From Eublepharis macularius (taxonomy: Eukaryota > Chordata > Lepidosauria > Squamata > Eublepharidae), in assembly GCF_028583425.1 (NCBI RefSeq), contig NC_072801.1:58977766-59041765 (forward strand): a stretch of 64,000 nucleotides of DNA, in the 5' to 3' direction. The position numbers and the translations under genes were made by a program. The notes below the pieces were generated by a model that did no database searches, was not told the DNA's origin, and was given only the letters and a program-made list of their open reading frames with translations. This document shows positions 11,871-24,373 of this stretch, piece after piece; the first letter of the stretch is position 1, and the number at the start of each line of letters is the position of its first letter.

Positions 11871-14800
11871 AGGTCAGGGTAGTTTGGTTATGTTCATTAA
11901 CTTGTCATGTGGTGAGGATGATTTTAGTACACCCTTTGGGCACCTCTGGCAGAAGGTGTTGTCAAATGGCTTGTCGAGATGGGCTCGAACTTGCCCAAGA
12001 GACAATTCAGACTGCGAGGAGGAAGATTAGAAAGGCACTCCCACCCCACCCATCCAATGTTCAACCAAGAACATAGGACCTAACACAGTAAGTTGTTTGT
12101 GTGAGCTGGAGGGCTGCCAGCAACCTAGAGAAAAAATATCTCCTGCCCTTTAATAGAGGCTTAATGGGTTGGGTTTTTACCAGATTAAATGATTTAATTC
12201 CTTGCCATGAAAAGCTTCACCTGCCCCACACATTAATCTTCTATTAAAGAGAGAGGAGATTTTCTTTCCTCCAGATCTTTGACAACCTTCTTAACCTACC
12301 TCACAGAACTGTTGTGAGGCAGGAAGAACGAATGTTGTAGGTTACTTTGGTTCTCCCCCTCTATTTTATCCTCCTAATCTTCTGTGAACTTTGTGGGTGA
12401 GTGCAGGGTTGGACACTGGTTTCCCTAGGCCTACTTCCATCTTCTAAACACTGCACCTACTGCCCTTCTGATGTACACAAAGGTTGGAGTAAGAAATGAT
12501 GGTGTTGCCAAGAGACGGACAGGAATATCAGTGCGAAAGTCAGACATAAATGCCAGAAGATCCTTTTTTTTACAAAATGACATTTCTTAGGAGATGATGT
12601 GAATACTAGCAAGATGGAAATCAGACTGTCCGCTTTCTCCTTGTTTCCTATTATTAAAACTTCTCTATTGGAGCTAATTGACCCCTCTAGAAAGGTCATG
12701 TTCAACAATGCCATTAATGAAGCCCTCTCCTACGCTGAGATATGACTCACATCTTGGGTATCGATGGAGGGTGGGTGGCTGGTGGTCTTCTATGCAGCCT
12801 CATTAACATAAGGGTTCATTAGTAGGCATGCTAGCAAGCCATGGTGGGAGGGGAGTTGTGCCTCTGCAGAGAAAAAAGCATATCCTCAACTGCGCCCAAC
12901 TCTTAAGCACGCACATCAAGATGGAGATCACAAATCGGCCTTCATCCGAGCTCTCCCAATGAGCCTGCACTGATACTTCATGTGAACTGTGGTTCAGGAT
13001 CTCATAAATTCTTGTTGAAACTGCAAGAACTTCCCTCTCAGAAACAACCCAACCAGTCAAGGCAAAACCAAATGATGGTTGGCCACTAGGAGAGCTTGCA
13101 TGTTTGCTTCGAGAAGCTAAATTATATTCCTGGGGATCAGAATTCTACTAATCTGATTAAAGCAAGGGTAGTGTAATGGTTAGAGTGCCAGATTAGGATC
13201 TGGGAGAACCAGGTTCAAATCTCCACTTTGCCATGAAAACTTGCTGGGTGACCTTTGGACAGTTGCGTTCCCTCATAGACTGCTGTGAGGATAAAGGAGA
13301 GCAAGGAGGAATGATGCTGAAAGCTGTCTGGGAAGGAAAGTCAGGGTATAGCTAAAACATGCCAAGGAGTTTGATCCTGAGAGGTGGGGCGGGGTGGGGG
13401 GGAGAGAGAGCACGAGCATACGAGAATAGTCTGCATTGCAGACTAAACTGGTTTAATAGCCATACCTTCTCCACTAATAATTCAGGAAGAGAAGGCAGGC
13501 TAGTGACTTCTAGAGCAGAAGTCTATATTCTCACCAAACGATTTTCCAGCAATCAGGGGGGAAAGAGAACAGCTGCCTTGTACCAAGTGAGATCCCGAAG
13601 ACACCTAGCTTCCTGCAGACAGCACCAGCTTTGGACAGAAGGCCACTTCCGTTTGCAAATTAGGGAGATGAAAGGCCTACCCCCCCAAAATTATTTATTT
13701 ATTTTTATTTATTTCAAATTTGTATTCTGCCCTCCCCACAAGCAGGCTCAGAGCGGATAACAACATATTAAAAATACAATTAAAAATACAAATACAAAAA
13801 TACAAATGCCAAGGCCCATTGCTTCAGATGGTGATACGCACTTCTCTTATGCCACTGAGATGGGCAAGAGGAAGGGCAGTAAAGCGCCACTTAAAGGCTC
13901 TGATTTGGCTCAAGGGGCTCCAGTTTTTGACTCCCTCATCTAATTTGACCACCTAATCTGGATCTCAAGGCCTTGAGCAAAGGTCTCTCCCAGCTCTGCT
14001 ACCTGAGATTTTTGTTTATTTACTAGAGCCGTTCCTACTCACTCCCCTCCTCAACCCTGTAGCTCACTGAACTCAAGCTATGTAATGGTTGAATAAGAAC
14101 TTCATGTACTTCATGTCGCAACAGCAAGACTGATCATCTTTTTGGTGATCTGTAGCCAAAATTAGATTGATAACAAACGTCCTCTGGCTGAGAGTATGTG
14201 ACTGGCCCAGGGTCAGCCAGCAACCTTTCTGGTGGAGTGGAGATTGGAACCACACAGGCTTTGATAAGTCAGGGAAGTTGTTAAACCCCTTTTGTTTTGT
14301 CATAGAGGAGATATTTTCCATCCTCCCTCCCTATCCGTGCTGCCTGCCATTTGCTGGCTTCTTGTGAGAGACCCCTTGCTTCCATTGCAAACCCAAAGGA
14401 AAGCAAGTTTGAGAGTGTACCTCGGCCAGGATGTCCAATTCCCTTGATTTTTGCCACGGCAGTTCCCACCATTATCCTGAAGCAGGGGGCCCACTTTGAG
14501 ACTCCTGGCTTTGTTTTCTGATGAGTTCTGATGAGTCACGCCTGCCACAGACAACCTGCTTCCAGTGCAAATAGTGTGTGGGGGGTGGGGGTGGGGTGGG
14601 TAATCTGGGGATAACCTAGATCAGGGTGTTCCAGTTCCCTTCTTTTTGGGTACAGCAACTCCCATCATCATTCAGAAGCTACTAGCACATTTTGAGGCTC
14701 CTAGCTTTTTTTCAGAGGACTTAAACCTGCCAGAGACAAACATAGCTTTTAACGGGGTATATGTATATCTGGAGTTTGCATGGGTCTGGATGTTCTGATT

Positions 14801-16406
14801 CTCTTGATTGCAACTGGGGGATTCCCTCACTGGTGGAGGTGGGGGAATCCCCCACTCCCACCCTCTGCCTCTGCCCCCACTCACCTGACTGGCGGGGGAG
14901 AGGGGGAGGCAGGGGAACAGGCCTCCTGGGCACACTCCCAGGGCAGCGCGATGATGTCACTCCTGAGAGTGACGTGGTTGTGCTGCCCTGGAAGCGTACC
15001 CATGCTTCACAGCAGGCCGATTTGGGCCCCAAATGGACAAAATTGGGCCTGTCTAGCACTAGGGTTGCCAGCTCCAAATTCCTGGAGATCTGGAGGGAGA
15101 AACTTGGAGAAAGTGGGGTTTGGGGAGGGAAAACACCTTGACATGGCATGATTCCATAGAGTCCACCCCCAAAAGTAGCCATTTTCTCCAGGTGATCTCT
15201 GTGGCCTGGAGACTAGTTGTAATTCCGGGAGATCTCCAGCCACTACCTGGAGGCTGGCAACTCTATCTAGCACTCAAATCAGCCTTCAGCAAAGCGCAGG
15301 AGCACACTTGGCCCCTGCACAATGATGTCATTTCCCAGAAGTGATGTAATCGTGCCACCCCGGAAAATGCCTAAAAAGGTGAGTGCTGGGTCCCCCCTCC
15401 CACTAGGAGGGTAAAGGGACCTGGCAGTCCTAACTGCAACTCCCACAATCATTCCTGCGGCCAATGGCTAATTTTGAGGCACTTTGCTTTCTTTTCTGAG
15501 GTGTTATGCCTGCCATAGACAGACAGACGGTCAAACAGATGGGTCCTTTTACTATTATAGATTTACTTAATTTATATAGATTTATTTAACTTATATCGAT
15601 TTATATATTTATTTATATACTCCCAGTGGGGACCTGAAATTATTTACATTGTTCTCCTCTCCTCCATTTTAGCCTTACAACAACCCTGTGAGGTAGGTTA
15701 GGCTGAGAGTGTGTGTGACTGGCCCAAGGTCACCCAGTGAGCTTCCATGGCAGAGTTGGGATCTGAACCTGGATCTCCCAGATCCTAGCTCGACACTGCA
15801 ACATTCTGGCTGTCATTCTTTAACTGGTGTTGCCCTTTGGACATGGGTCTTCTGTACACAGTTTTTGTACAGTTTTGAGGGGAAATGCAATATACTCTGT
15901 AGTAAGCAACTATCCACTAACAGGTTTTTAGATCTTGATTGTATAAACTCTTTCTGATATATAGAAGGACAAGCGATATTAAATTTTTGTGATGGGTTTT
16001 GGTAGTTTAGACCATAGGGAGCCACACAGAGGGATAGATTCCCAGGGCTTCTGGGTTCTTTAGGAATGGACTGAATGAAGGACGCAAGTGGCAGCTGTTT
16101 TCTTTTTAGTATCTCAGCTGCTGTCTTGAGTTTTTCTTGGTTCATATTTTAATCAGATATTCAGATGCAGGCTTTATAGGAGGGAAAGCGAGGAGTTGAT
16201 GCCTCCAGAGTTATCAATAGCAACTCGGCTGCCAGAGCTGACCCCAGGTGCTGCTAATTGGGTCTTGGGATCAGAGATACAGAGACAGATACAAAATCAC
16301 TTTAATAAATTAGCGGAGTTGTGGACCACCCCCGGACATGCCATGTTCTCAGTCGTAGCTAGTGATGGAGTGTAGGCACTTGATCTTTAGCCCAACACAC
16401 ACACAT

Positions 16407-16444
<38 letters not shown>

Positions 16445-16587
16445 CCTTTTGAGACAAAAGAGTTCTAACCACCCAAACAAAGTACAATAAAACACACTTT
16501 CATACCAGACGTTGGCCATGAAAACATATGTAAACTCTCTATAAGAGTGTTAACACCTAAATCATTTGTTTACTAGCTTATTAAAAC
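11870..16587. other. Spacer between PTH2 and the uroplakin-type gene, no gene seen
   Basis: Repeats only: a plus-strand tRNA-SINE at 13162-13355, a GC-rich inverted-repeat element at about 14815-15432 with a second element nested in it at 15060-15265, a minus-strand tRNA-SINE at 15615-15800, and an (AC)n tract at about 16388-16442. I found no exon with supporting splice sites. Confidence 0.55.
15060..15265 (+). mobile_element. TAGGGTTGCC-family element with perfect 8-bp target duplication
   Basis: TAGGGTTGCCAGCTCC at the left, GGCTGGCAACTCTA at the right. TCTAGCAC flanks both sides exactly (15052-15059, 15266-15273), which points to the hAT superfamily. It sits inside an older GC-rich relative whose right end is GGGACCTGGCAGTCCTAA near 15432. 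Confidence 0.8.
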
Positions 16588-17017
16588 GAGCATGTTTGTC
16601 TCTGTAAATCTTCCTGGGAGTAAACCCCACTGAATAAAGTGGCACATAATTCTGAGAAGGCCTGCTTGGGATTGCTCTCTTCTTCTAGGGGACAACAGCA
16701 CATACAAGGCCCCCCAGGGGTTCCCTGTCCCCATCTGCAGCCCAACTATGGCCCAGTCCTTGGCCGCAGGAGACCATGCTTATGAGATGAGGCCCACCCC
16801 CCACCCCACCCTGCCTGAATGATACCTGTACGAGAGCTGTCCTTCCTGGTCAAAAGTACAGGTGAGAGGATTTGGGGGGAGGTCGGCCTGGAGGGCAAAT
16901 TGTCAATCACAACCAGCTTCTTCTTCATGGGCAATGGTAGCATTTGGATTTTGGTCACTAAGAAAACTCTCCCGGTTGCCTTTAAAGAGAGCTGGAGGGA
17001 GGGCAAAGGAGAGTCAA
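16588..17017 (+). pseudogene. Duplicated, broken copy of uroplakin-like exon 3 with flanking intron
   Basis: This block of about 430 bases is nearly identical to 20059-20481, which holds exon 3 of the uroplakin-type gene plus intron on both sides. The acceptor (TCTTCTTCTAG) and donor (CAG|GTGAGA) survive, but a small length change in the middle of the exon (the CCCACCCCCCACC stretch near 16795) shifts the frame and brings a stop. It lies about 1.3 kb upstream of the gene's own promoter, and I see no matching exon 1, 2, 4 or 5 nearby, so it is a partial duplication rather than a second gene. High identity in the intronic part suggests a fairly recent event. Confidence 0.8.
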
Positions 17018-17343
17018 GCTCTGATCCCTTTACAGCCAAGGCCCCAAGGCAGAGCCTCAATTCCACCAGCACTCGTTCCACTCAATTGTTCATGCCAGAG
17101 AGCAAAGCACAGAGCTGGTCTGCATGGTGCTTTCACAAGCAAGGGGGTTGCATGAGGACTGGGATCCTTTCTTGCAACTGGTGTTTTCAGACAGACTTGG
17201 AAGACCCAATCTTCATGGTGCACATATCCTGGCTGGGGAATTCGCTTCTCCTTTGCCTCCCTTGGAAAGTGAAATTAAAGCAGAGGAGGGAGTAGAAAAC
17301 GAGAAAGAATAGTTGATCCACATTTTTTTGGGAAATACTATTG

Positions 17344-17860
17344 CTTTCAAAGAGCCCTGTGGTGCAGAGTGGTAAGCTGCAGTACTGCAGCCCAAGCTCT
17401 GCTCACAACCTGAGTTCGATCCTGGTGGAAGCTGGGTTCAGGTAGCTAGCTCAGGTAGGGTTGCCAGATCCAGGTTGGGAAATTCCTGGAGATTTTTGGG
17501 GGTAGAGCCTGGAGAGAGTGGGGTTTGTGGAGGGGAGGGGCCTCAGTGGGGTATAATACCATAGAGTTCACCCTTCAAAGCAGCCATTTTCTCCAGGGGA
17601 TCTGATCTCTGTTGCCTGGAGATTAGTTGTAATTCTGGGAGATCTCCAGCTACCGCCTGGAGACTGGCTCAGGGTTGACTCAGCCTTCCGTCCTTCCGAG
17701 GTCAGTAAAATGAGTACCCCGGTTTCCTGGGAGTAAAGTGTAAATGACTTGGGAAGGCAATGGCAAACTACCCTGTAACAAAAAAGTTTGCCAAGAAAAC
17801 GTCGTGATGTGACTTCTCCCCATGGGTCAGTAATGACTCAGTGCTTGCTTTTACCTTTTA
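17344..17860 (+). repeat. tRNA-derived SINE interrupted by a TAGGGTTGCC element
   Basis: The SINE head (GCCCTGTGGTGCAGAGTGG, GAGTTCGATCCTGGTGG) runs to about 17455, and its body resumes at about 17668 (TTGACTCAGCCTTCCGTCC through GATGTGACTTCTCCCCATGG). The insert at 17456-17667 is a TAGGGTTGCC-family element. GCTCAGG on both sides is consistent with a target duplication, although the right tip of the insert is worn. Confidence 0.65.
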
Positions 17861-18273
17861 ACATAAAGGTACATAGAGTCTGCAGAAGAGTGAAAGTTTA
17901 AGGCTTATGCAAATATACATTGTTCCAAGGAAGTAAGAACTAATGAACTCAATGGGACGTATAGCCAAGTAAGTAAAAAAGCATATGTAGGGTTGTCAAC
18001 AAGCCTGGAGAAAAATGTCCTGTTCCATTTAGAAGTAGACTTAGAAATGGGCTGTTGAAGTCACTTGATATTAAATAACACCCCTTTAAGCCTCTGTTAA
18101 AGGAACAGGACATTTTCTTTTTCCCAGGCAGCTGCCAAGTTCAAGGCTACAATTTTAGGCACACTTATTTGACAGTATGTTCAGTGGATCCTGCTTCTGA
18201 GTAATCACAGAAGGGCCCAGGAAGCTGTCCTCTCAAATTTGACTGCACGCTATGCACAATCAGTTCATTTCCC

Positions 18274-18281
18274 TTTAAATA
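18274..18281 (+). promoter_or_regulatory. TATA-like box of the uroplakin-type gene
   Basis: TTTAAATA lies about 70 bases before the proposed ATG at 18352, leaving room for a start site near 18305 and a short leader. It supports the choice of exon 1. Sequence is seen; function is inferred. Confidence 0.45.
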
Positions 18282-18351
18282 CCCACCCTCACCTCCTATC
18301 AGTTACAACCAACAAGAGGATTTAGCAGAGATTTGCTTGGCCTGGTCAAAG

Positions 18352-19423
18352 ATGAAAAGGGCGGTGGGAGCATTATTTTGTGTGGGCCTTTTAGTGCCTC
18401 TTGGGTCTTCTTCCCTGTTGGCTCTGGGTCAGTGATTTAGAGAGGCCATTGTAGCAATTGTTTTCACGGAACAGTCACTTTTCATCTCCTTTCTGTGTCA
18501 GTGCATGTTTATGTTTAGAAAAGCCGCACTTAACTGCATTTCTATGCTCTATGCAGGTTAGGTAGGAAAGCATTTCCGGGCGGTAACTGTGGTAGGGGTA
18601 GGATGGGAATATTTTTGATGGGCAGCACTCTGAGTACAAGGCCGTATTGTGATGATTAACCTGGATTGTCCGTCTGTGTGTGCATGCAAGAGTTTGGTCC
18701 TCTCATGGGGATTTATGGCCCCTTGCCAGAATTTGTAACTTAAAAAAAAATTGTTGCTCTTTTCCTTGCAAAAATGTTAAATGGGCAGTTAATGTTCTAC
18801 CCCTTCCGCAATAAAGAGGCCGTCTTTCCAGTGTACTAGCCAACGAGTGCAAAGGCATTGCAGTAATTTACTTGCAAGATTATGTACAGACCTGACAATT
18901 ATTTTGATTAGTTAATATGATGCAAATTCACGTGTATGGAGTTGAATTTCAGAGTATGTTTTATGAGCTTGCTTCAAGACGGACACTTAGAAAGCTGAAA
19001 TGGGTTTGAGAGATGGGTTCCTTTCCCTTATTTATCCTTTCTATCTTATCTCCTGCACACCAGATTATCCCATTTCCTTGTATTACCCGGATTCCCGGCT
19101 CTCAACCTTGCTTTGGTTCCGTCCTCCCTACTGCTTGTATGAGCTATGGACTCTGGAAGCCCTGGATCCTAGCCAGACCACCCGGCAGGCAGCTACCATA
19201 GAGATGGAGGTGAAACTAGCAGGTATTGGGGGGCGGGCGGGCAGAGAGGTAGCATATAAAAAGTGGCTGGAGGGTTTTGTCTATGCATTGACTCTCTTTT
19301 GCACATTCTAGTGCCTAAAATTAGGTTAGTTTCCTTGTCTGGCTGCTCTACCAGTCAGGGGACCTCTAATTCTGGTCTTGATGGACAAATGGTCTGTTAA
19401 AGCAGCTTCTTGTGTCTTTATAT

Positions 19424-19508
<85 letters not shown>

Positions 19509-22239
19509 CTCATTTCGAGGGGGAACCTCATTTCGAGGGGGAACATGCAGGAACGCAGTTCTGGTAGTTCCCCAAAGAGGTCACATGGCAGGTGGCCCTG
19601 CCCACCTGACTCTCAGCCATTTTTGGCCTGTTTTGGCCTGGATTGGGTCCGAAATGGCATGGATTGGGCCTCTGGCGGGTGGTGGATTACTCTCCCGCTC
19701 AGCAGTAGCCCGATCCTGACCATTTTGGGCCCCTTTTCAGCCATTTTCAGCCGCCTTTTGCCATTTTGGGCCCAATTTCGGCCCTGAATGGCCAGGATTG
19801 GGTCCAAAACAGCCAGGATAGGTGATGTCATGGGGTGTGGCATACGCAAATCAGTTATGCTAATGACACACTTCCAGTGATGTCAAGGGGTGTGGCATAT
19901 GCTGATGAGTTATGCTAAGAATGAGTTCCTCCAGCTCTTTTTCTGTGAAATGACCCCTGTATATATATATCTGTAAGGACCTTCCTGGGAAGTTCTGATT
20001 TGCTAAATATTGGTATAAAGGAATTGCCCACCCTCCCAGGAGTTAAGTAGACTGGCTAGAGCATGTTTGTCTTTGTAAATCTTCCTGGGAGTAAACCCCA
20101 CTGAATAAAGTGGCAAATAATTCTGAGAAGGCCTGCTTGGGATTACTCTCTTCTTCTAGGGGACAACAGCACATACAAGGCCCCCCAGGGGTTCCCTGTC
20201 CCCATCTGCAGCCCAACCATGGCCCAGTCCTTGGCCGCGGGAGACCATGCTTATGAGATGGGGCCCACCCTAGCCTGCCTCAATGATACCTGTACGAGAG
20301 CTGTCCTTCCTGGTCGAAAGTACAGGTGAGAGGATTTGGGGGGAGGTCGGACTGGAGGGCAAATTGTCAATCACAACCAGCTTCTTCTTCATGGGCAATG
20401 GTAGCATTTGGATTTTGGTCGCTAAGAAAACTCTCCGGGTTGCCTTTAAAGAGAGCTGGAGGGAGGGCAAAGGAGAGTCAACTTCTCTGGCTCCCAGATA
20501 GAGATGGCAGGAGATGGCAGTGAGTGGTAATAAAGAACATCTTAGGCCAGCAGCACTGGGCTTCTTTGGAAGATACTTCTGAGTAGTCATCAGTAGGGAG
20601 TTCCTATTGAGCAAAAGTCCTGTATCTTCCTTCACTTCTTCCTTGGCTTTACAACGGAATTAATTCAAATTCAGGACAGACAAAAAGAAATATTTCTTTA
20701 CTTGACAAGTAATTAAACTGTGCGATTCCACTACTGGTGAAGGTAGGGACATCCACGTGTGTAGGGCTTTAAAAGAGGGTTAGACAGATTTGTGGAAGAG
20801 AGATCCATCAACGGCTAAGGGCCATGGTAAGCAAAGGGAACCTCCATGTTAAGAGAGGCAGTAAACTTTTGGACAGGAGTGGGTGGCTGAGAGCAACATC
20901 AGGGAAGTTCTGTTTATTAGCCCTCTAGGGAAACTGGTTGGCAGTTTTACAATGAATGGATTGCGTGTGGAAGATTCTAAGGATTTAAATGCTGGGATTC
21001 CAAGGTTCCTTGGGAGAAGCGTGGGGTGCATGTAGGAAGAGAGGGGCGTATGTGTTGGCTAGCATCTCAAAATGCTTCGAACCTCTTCTTGTCTCCCCTA
21101 CCTGGACAGCATCAGATTCCTTCTCTACAATCAAGACCAGACCCTGCTTGCTGCAACTGATTGGTCCGGGCATTTCCATACACGGGGTAAGATTGGGCGG
21201 GGGGGCTGTTGCCTCTGCTCCAAGAGAAGCACCAGAGAGAGGAAGATAGATTGCATCACTTCTGGTAATCCCTACTGTCTGCTCTGTAAATTTTCATATG
21301 CAATTAGGTTGCTTCATTTGATACTAAAGTTTTAGCCATAAGAGTCTGTGGGAACCTGGCCCCTTGGAAATCATTAATACCATTGTAAGATAAATGGTTA
21401 AATTGGTTTTTTTTTTTAAAAAAAACATGTACTACTGTCCAGTAGCACCTATAAGACTAACAAAATTTGTGGTTCTTAAGAGCTTTTGTGGGCTCACTTC
21501 ACAGCTCACTTCTTCAGATACCTTCAGGTGCTACTGGACTCTTGTTCTTTTCTACTGCTACCGACTACCCATCTTGAGCTATGTGCTACTGTGGTTGCCA
21601 TGCGAGCAGACATAGAGAGAAACGTCCTGTCCCTTTAATAAATATGTAGAAATTAGTCAGCTGAAGCTTTTCATGGCATGGAGGTAAATAACATCCCATT
21701 AATTAGCTATTAAAATACAGGACACTTTTCCACCAGTCCTGCTGGCAGCTCTGCCTATTACCGGATCCTTTTTAGCTGGAGAGGCCAGGAATTGAACCAG
21801 GCAACTTCTGCATGAAAAGCATGTGCAGTGCCACTGAACCACAGCCCCTTCCCCAATATCTATATTAAAGCAAGCTGGATCTTTTTGGATTACTTTCTTA
21901 CAGACTTTAATTTTTTTTCTTTTAAAAAGTCCCTGATGGCTACGCTATGTAGATATAACTTGGATGAAGAGTCCTCAAGGGTTCTTCATCTTTAATTCAA
22001 CCCTTGAGAGAAGCAGGGAGCTGTTCTCCTTGGACAACTGCTATAAAAAAGAAATCCTAAACTGCATCCACTGATTTTTCTTTCCTCCTGCTTTAGACCT
22101 GCCCCGTGATTTCCGCACCATGGATGTTGACTTTGGAGGCCACTCTGCTGGGATGGTGTTCATCACAGCATTAATAAGCACTGGAATGTTTCTCCTCCTG
22201 GGAGCTGGTGCACTAGCCCTGGTTCTGAGACCGCTGTGA
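18352..22239 (+). CDS. Uroplakin-2/3-type single-pass membrane protein, five coding exons
   Basis: Exons: 18352-18427, 19064-19222, 20160-20325, 21116-21186, 22097-22239; all four junctions keep phase (1,1,2,1), giving 204 residues. Exon 1 is a signal peptide (MKRAVGALFCVGLL). The extracellular part has Cys49, Cys95, Cys118 and Cys123 and sequons at Asn81 and Asn120. The C-terminus carries HSAGMVFITALISTGMFLLL (residues 173-192), matching the uroplakin transmembrane entry (RTGGMVVITVLL in UPK2, RSGGMIVITSIL in UPK3A), and the chain stops right after the membrane helix as in UPK2. The motif LPGRKYRF resembles VPGTKFY of UPK2 and TEYRFKY of UPK3A. Five exons and no cytoplasmic tail favour UPK2; the four-cysteine pattern favours UPK3. 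Uroplakins form urothelial membrane plaques with UPK1 tetraspanins; a role here is inferred. Exons 1 and 2 are the least certain. Confidence 0.78.
19419..19505. repeat. (TA)n microsatellite in uroplakin-type intron 2
   Basis: An almost unbroken TA run of about 85 bases, with a short TA continuation on the far side of the transposon at 19506-19959. Confidence 0.9.
19506..19959 (+). mobile_element. hAT-like non-autonomous transposon, family A copy 1, inside a TA repeat
   Basis: Starts GGGCTCATTTCGAGGGGG and ends TGAAATGACCCCTG, flanked on both sides by TATATATA, consistent with insertion into the TA tract. It is a copy of the elements at 36770-37211 and 42309-42743. The start has a small repeat of CTCATTTCGAGGGGGAAC. 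No coding capacity. Confidence 0.75.
20660..20880 (+). repeat. CR1-type LINE 3' fragment in uroplakin-type intron 3
   Basis: Contains AAAGAAATATTTCTTTAC, GATTCCACTACTGG, GGGCTTTAAAAGAGGG and GGGAACCTCCATGTTAAGAG, the usual order in 3' ends of this LINE type. It is worn and has no coding part. Confidence 0.5.
21765..21856 (-). repeat. tRNA-derived SINE head, minus strand
   Basis: Contains GGAATTGAACCAGGCAACTT and GCATGTGCAGTGCCACTGAA, the reverse complement of the SINE head seen at 8057. It lies in uroplakin-type intron 4. Confidence 0.5.
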
Positions 22240-22362
22240 ACCGTCTCCATCTCAAGCCCACTGCATCATTCTGGATAGAATTTGGCTCCAGAATGGATCC
22301 TTCCTGTGTAGCTAGATCGCCATTCACCTAGTGGAATCTTGCACATATTTTGATTGTAGCCT

Positions 22363-22368
22363 AATAAA
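22363..22368 (+). terminator. Poly(A) signal of the uroplakin-type gene
   Basis: AATAAA about 125 bases after the stop codon at 22237-22239, in a plain 3' untranslated stretch. Confidence 0.65.
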
Positions 22369-24373
22369 CATTACGTGCAGCTGTCTGGCTGCAAGTTAAA
22401 AGCTCTCAGCTGGCTGTTCTGTGACCTTTTGCATATTGAAGTGGCTCAATGAACCAACAAATGGTACAGAAGTAAAAGGCAACTCCAGCAACAAAGTACC
22501 TAAGACAAGGAATACTATATAAACAATAGTGAGTAGAATTACAAAGGCAGAAGACAGTGCAGTAAAAGCAGGATTACACCTAGCATAATCACTACAGGAG
22601 GCTAGGATCCTGTTCTGTTATAAAGGTGACCTCCACAACTGTTTCATTCTAATACAGTTCTAATCCCTTCATAAAAATGCCCTCATGAGCTGGGTTGCTA
22701 AGCAGGACTCCTGTCTCCCTTGGGGCTTATGTTATGTTAGATTCTTTTCTCTGGGGGGGGATAGGATGTTTGGGGTGTGGCCTGCTCTCCTTCCTTGCAT
22801 TTGATCGCCAGTGGTTTCTTTTGACTTCATCTCTGCCTGTTTCTATTCTACAGGTAAGTGTTAAAAGGTCTCCAGATGGGAGACTTAATCTTGTACTGGG
22901 TGGTGGGTATGCTAATCTTTTATAATCTCTTTTGTATTTATGTTTTTCAAAATATCCTAAACGCTTTCTCCTTGTTAAGGTCTTTAGAAGACTTCCAGGG
23001 GTTGTTTGAGCCCTTCTTAATTTTAATCTCTGGACTGACGTATTTTGTATGCACCCTAGTTAAATTCTTCAGTAGAGGCAATGAAGGTGACTAGCTCTCT
23101 GTGTGACACCGCCCCCCCCCCTGATTAAATATATTTGCTAAGATTTGAATATTTGTAGAAACACTTGAGTTTCCCGGTCCCACAAGGCAGTTAAACCAAG
23201 AGCAAAGGGTGTGGGAGTCTGAGTGGAGGGTGAGGTGGAAGAGGGGGAGACCAATTTTCTCTGGGCTATGAAGCTCACTGAGAGCCAGCCTGATCCCGGA
23301 CAATAATAGATCACATTTTTTGATAAGTCAGGGCTAACTCACTTCCCCAACATGACTCAGTTTCTGAACATTTAGTTTGATCTTCAGCCTAATCTATTGC
23401 TCGGGGTTGCTGAAGAATAAAACCAAGGAGGGGATATGTATGCCTGACCTCCTCGGAAGAAGGGTGAGATAAAAATAAAAGTAAACACGGTGTCCTAAAG
23501 GTAGTTCTCTCTCTCTCTCTCTTGTTTTTGAATAACACTGCCAAGTTTGTGAAACATAATACAGTGATTGGAATGCACACTGATTTCCACATGAATTCTT
23601 TCTCCTGCTTTGCACTTCTGCCTTGATGTGTTCCTGACTTGCACTCCAGCCGGGCATTCCTCCCGCACCACAGGCAGGCTTTTTGCTGGCTGTTTTTAAA
23701 ATTGGTAGTAGATACATCCCTATGGTGTTACACCCTAGCAATATAACTAACTTTTTAAAAAAGTAGAGAAACAGCACTTTCCATGTGAGGAGTGAGATGA
23801 CAGCAGGCATGGGGTAGGGTTGCAAACCTTCAGGTGGATCCTGGAGATCTCCTGGATCTCCAGACTGCAGCAATCAGTTCTCCTGGAGAAAAATGGCTGC
23901 TTCGGAAGGTAGACTGTATCGCATTATAGCCTGCTGAGATCCCTTCCTCACCAGGATCCACCTCCAAATCTGCAGGATTTTCCCAACCCAGATCTGGCAA
24001 CTTTCATTTGCAGCAAGGAGAACAGAATGGGGAATTGTCCTCTTGTGGAAACAGCCATACCTCTCCCTTTATCCAGTTTTCGATTTTAAGTTCCTTGAGG
24101 CAGGCTGATTTGTTCTCTTGAGCTCAGTCAAACAGAATTTATATAGGTCTGTAGTGCTTCAGTGGAAATCTGGATTTGGGTTTTCCAGGTTCACACTCCA
24201 TCCTCTAGCTTCTCTCAACACAAGCTCCAGTTTACTGAATTTTCCAGGTTTTACTAGTCTACAAGGTTTTTTTTAAAAAAGGTGGTGTAATAACTTTGTT
24301 TTGGATAACCCGAAACATCACAAAGTAAGGAAGGTGCGTTCCTTCCTTACTTCTCATTGCTTTGTCTAGCTGA

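Noticed and set aside
16819-17295. Open frame of 158 codons over the duplicated exon block
   Set aside because: It is in a different frame from the exon match; the real signal is the uroplakin-like exon copy with its splice sites.
22695-23094. Hydrophobic frames after the uroplakin-type gene
   Set aside because: They look membrane-like but have no splice or start context, and the gene already has a stop and poly(A) signal upstream.
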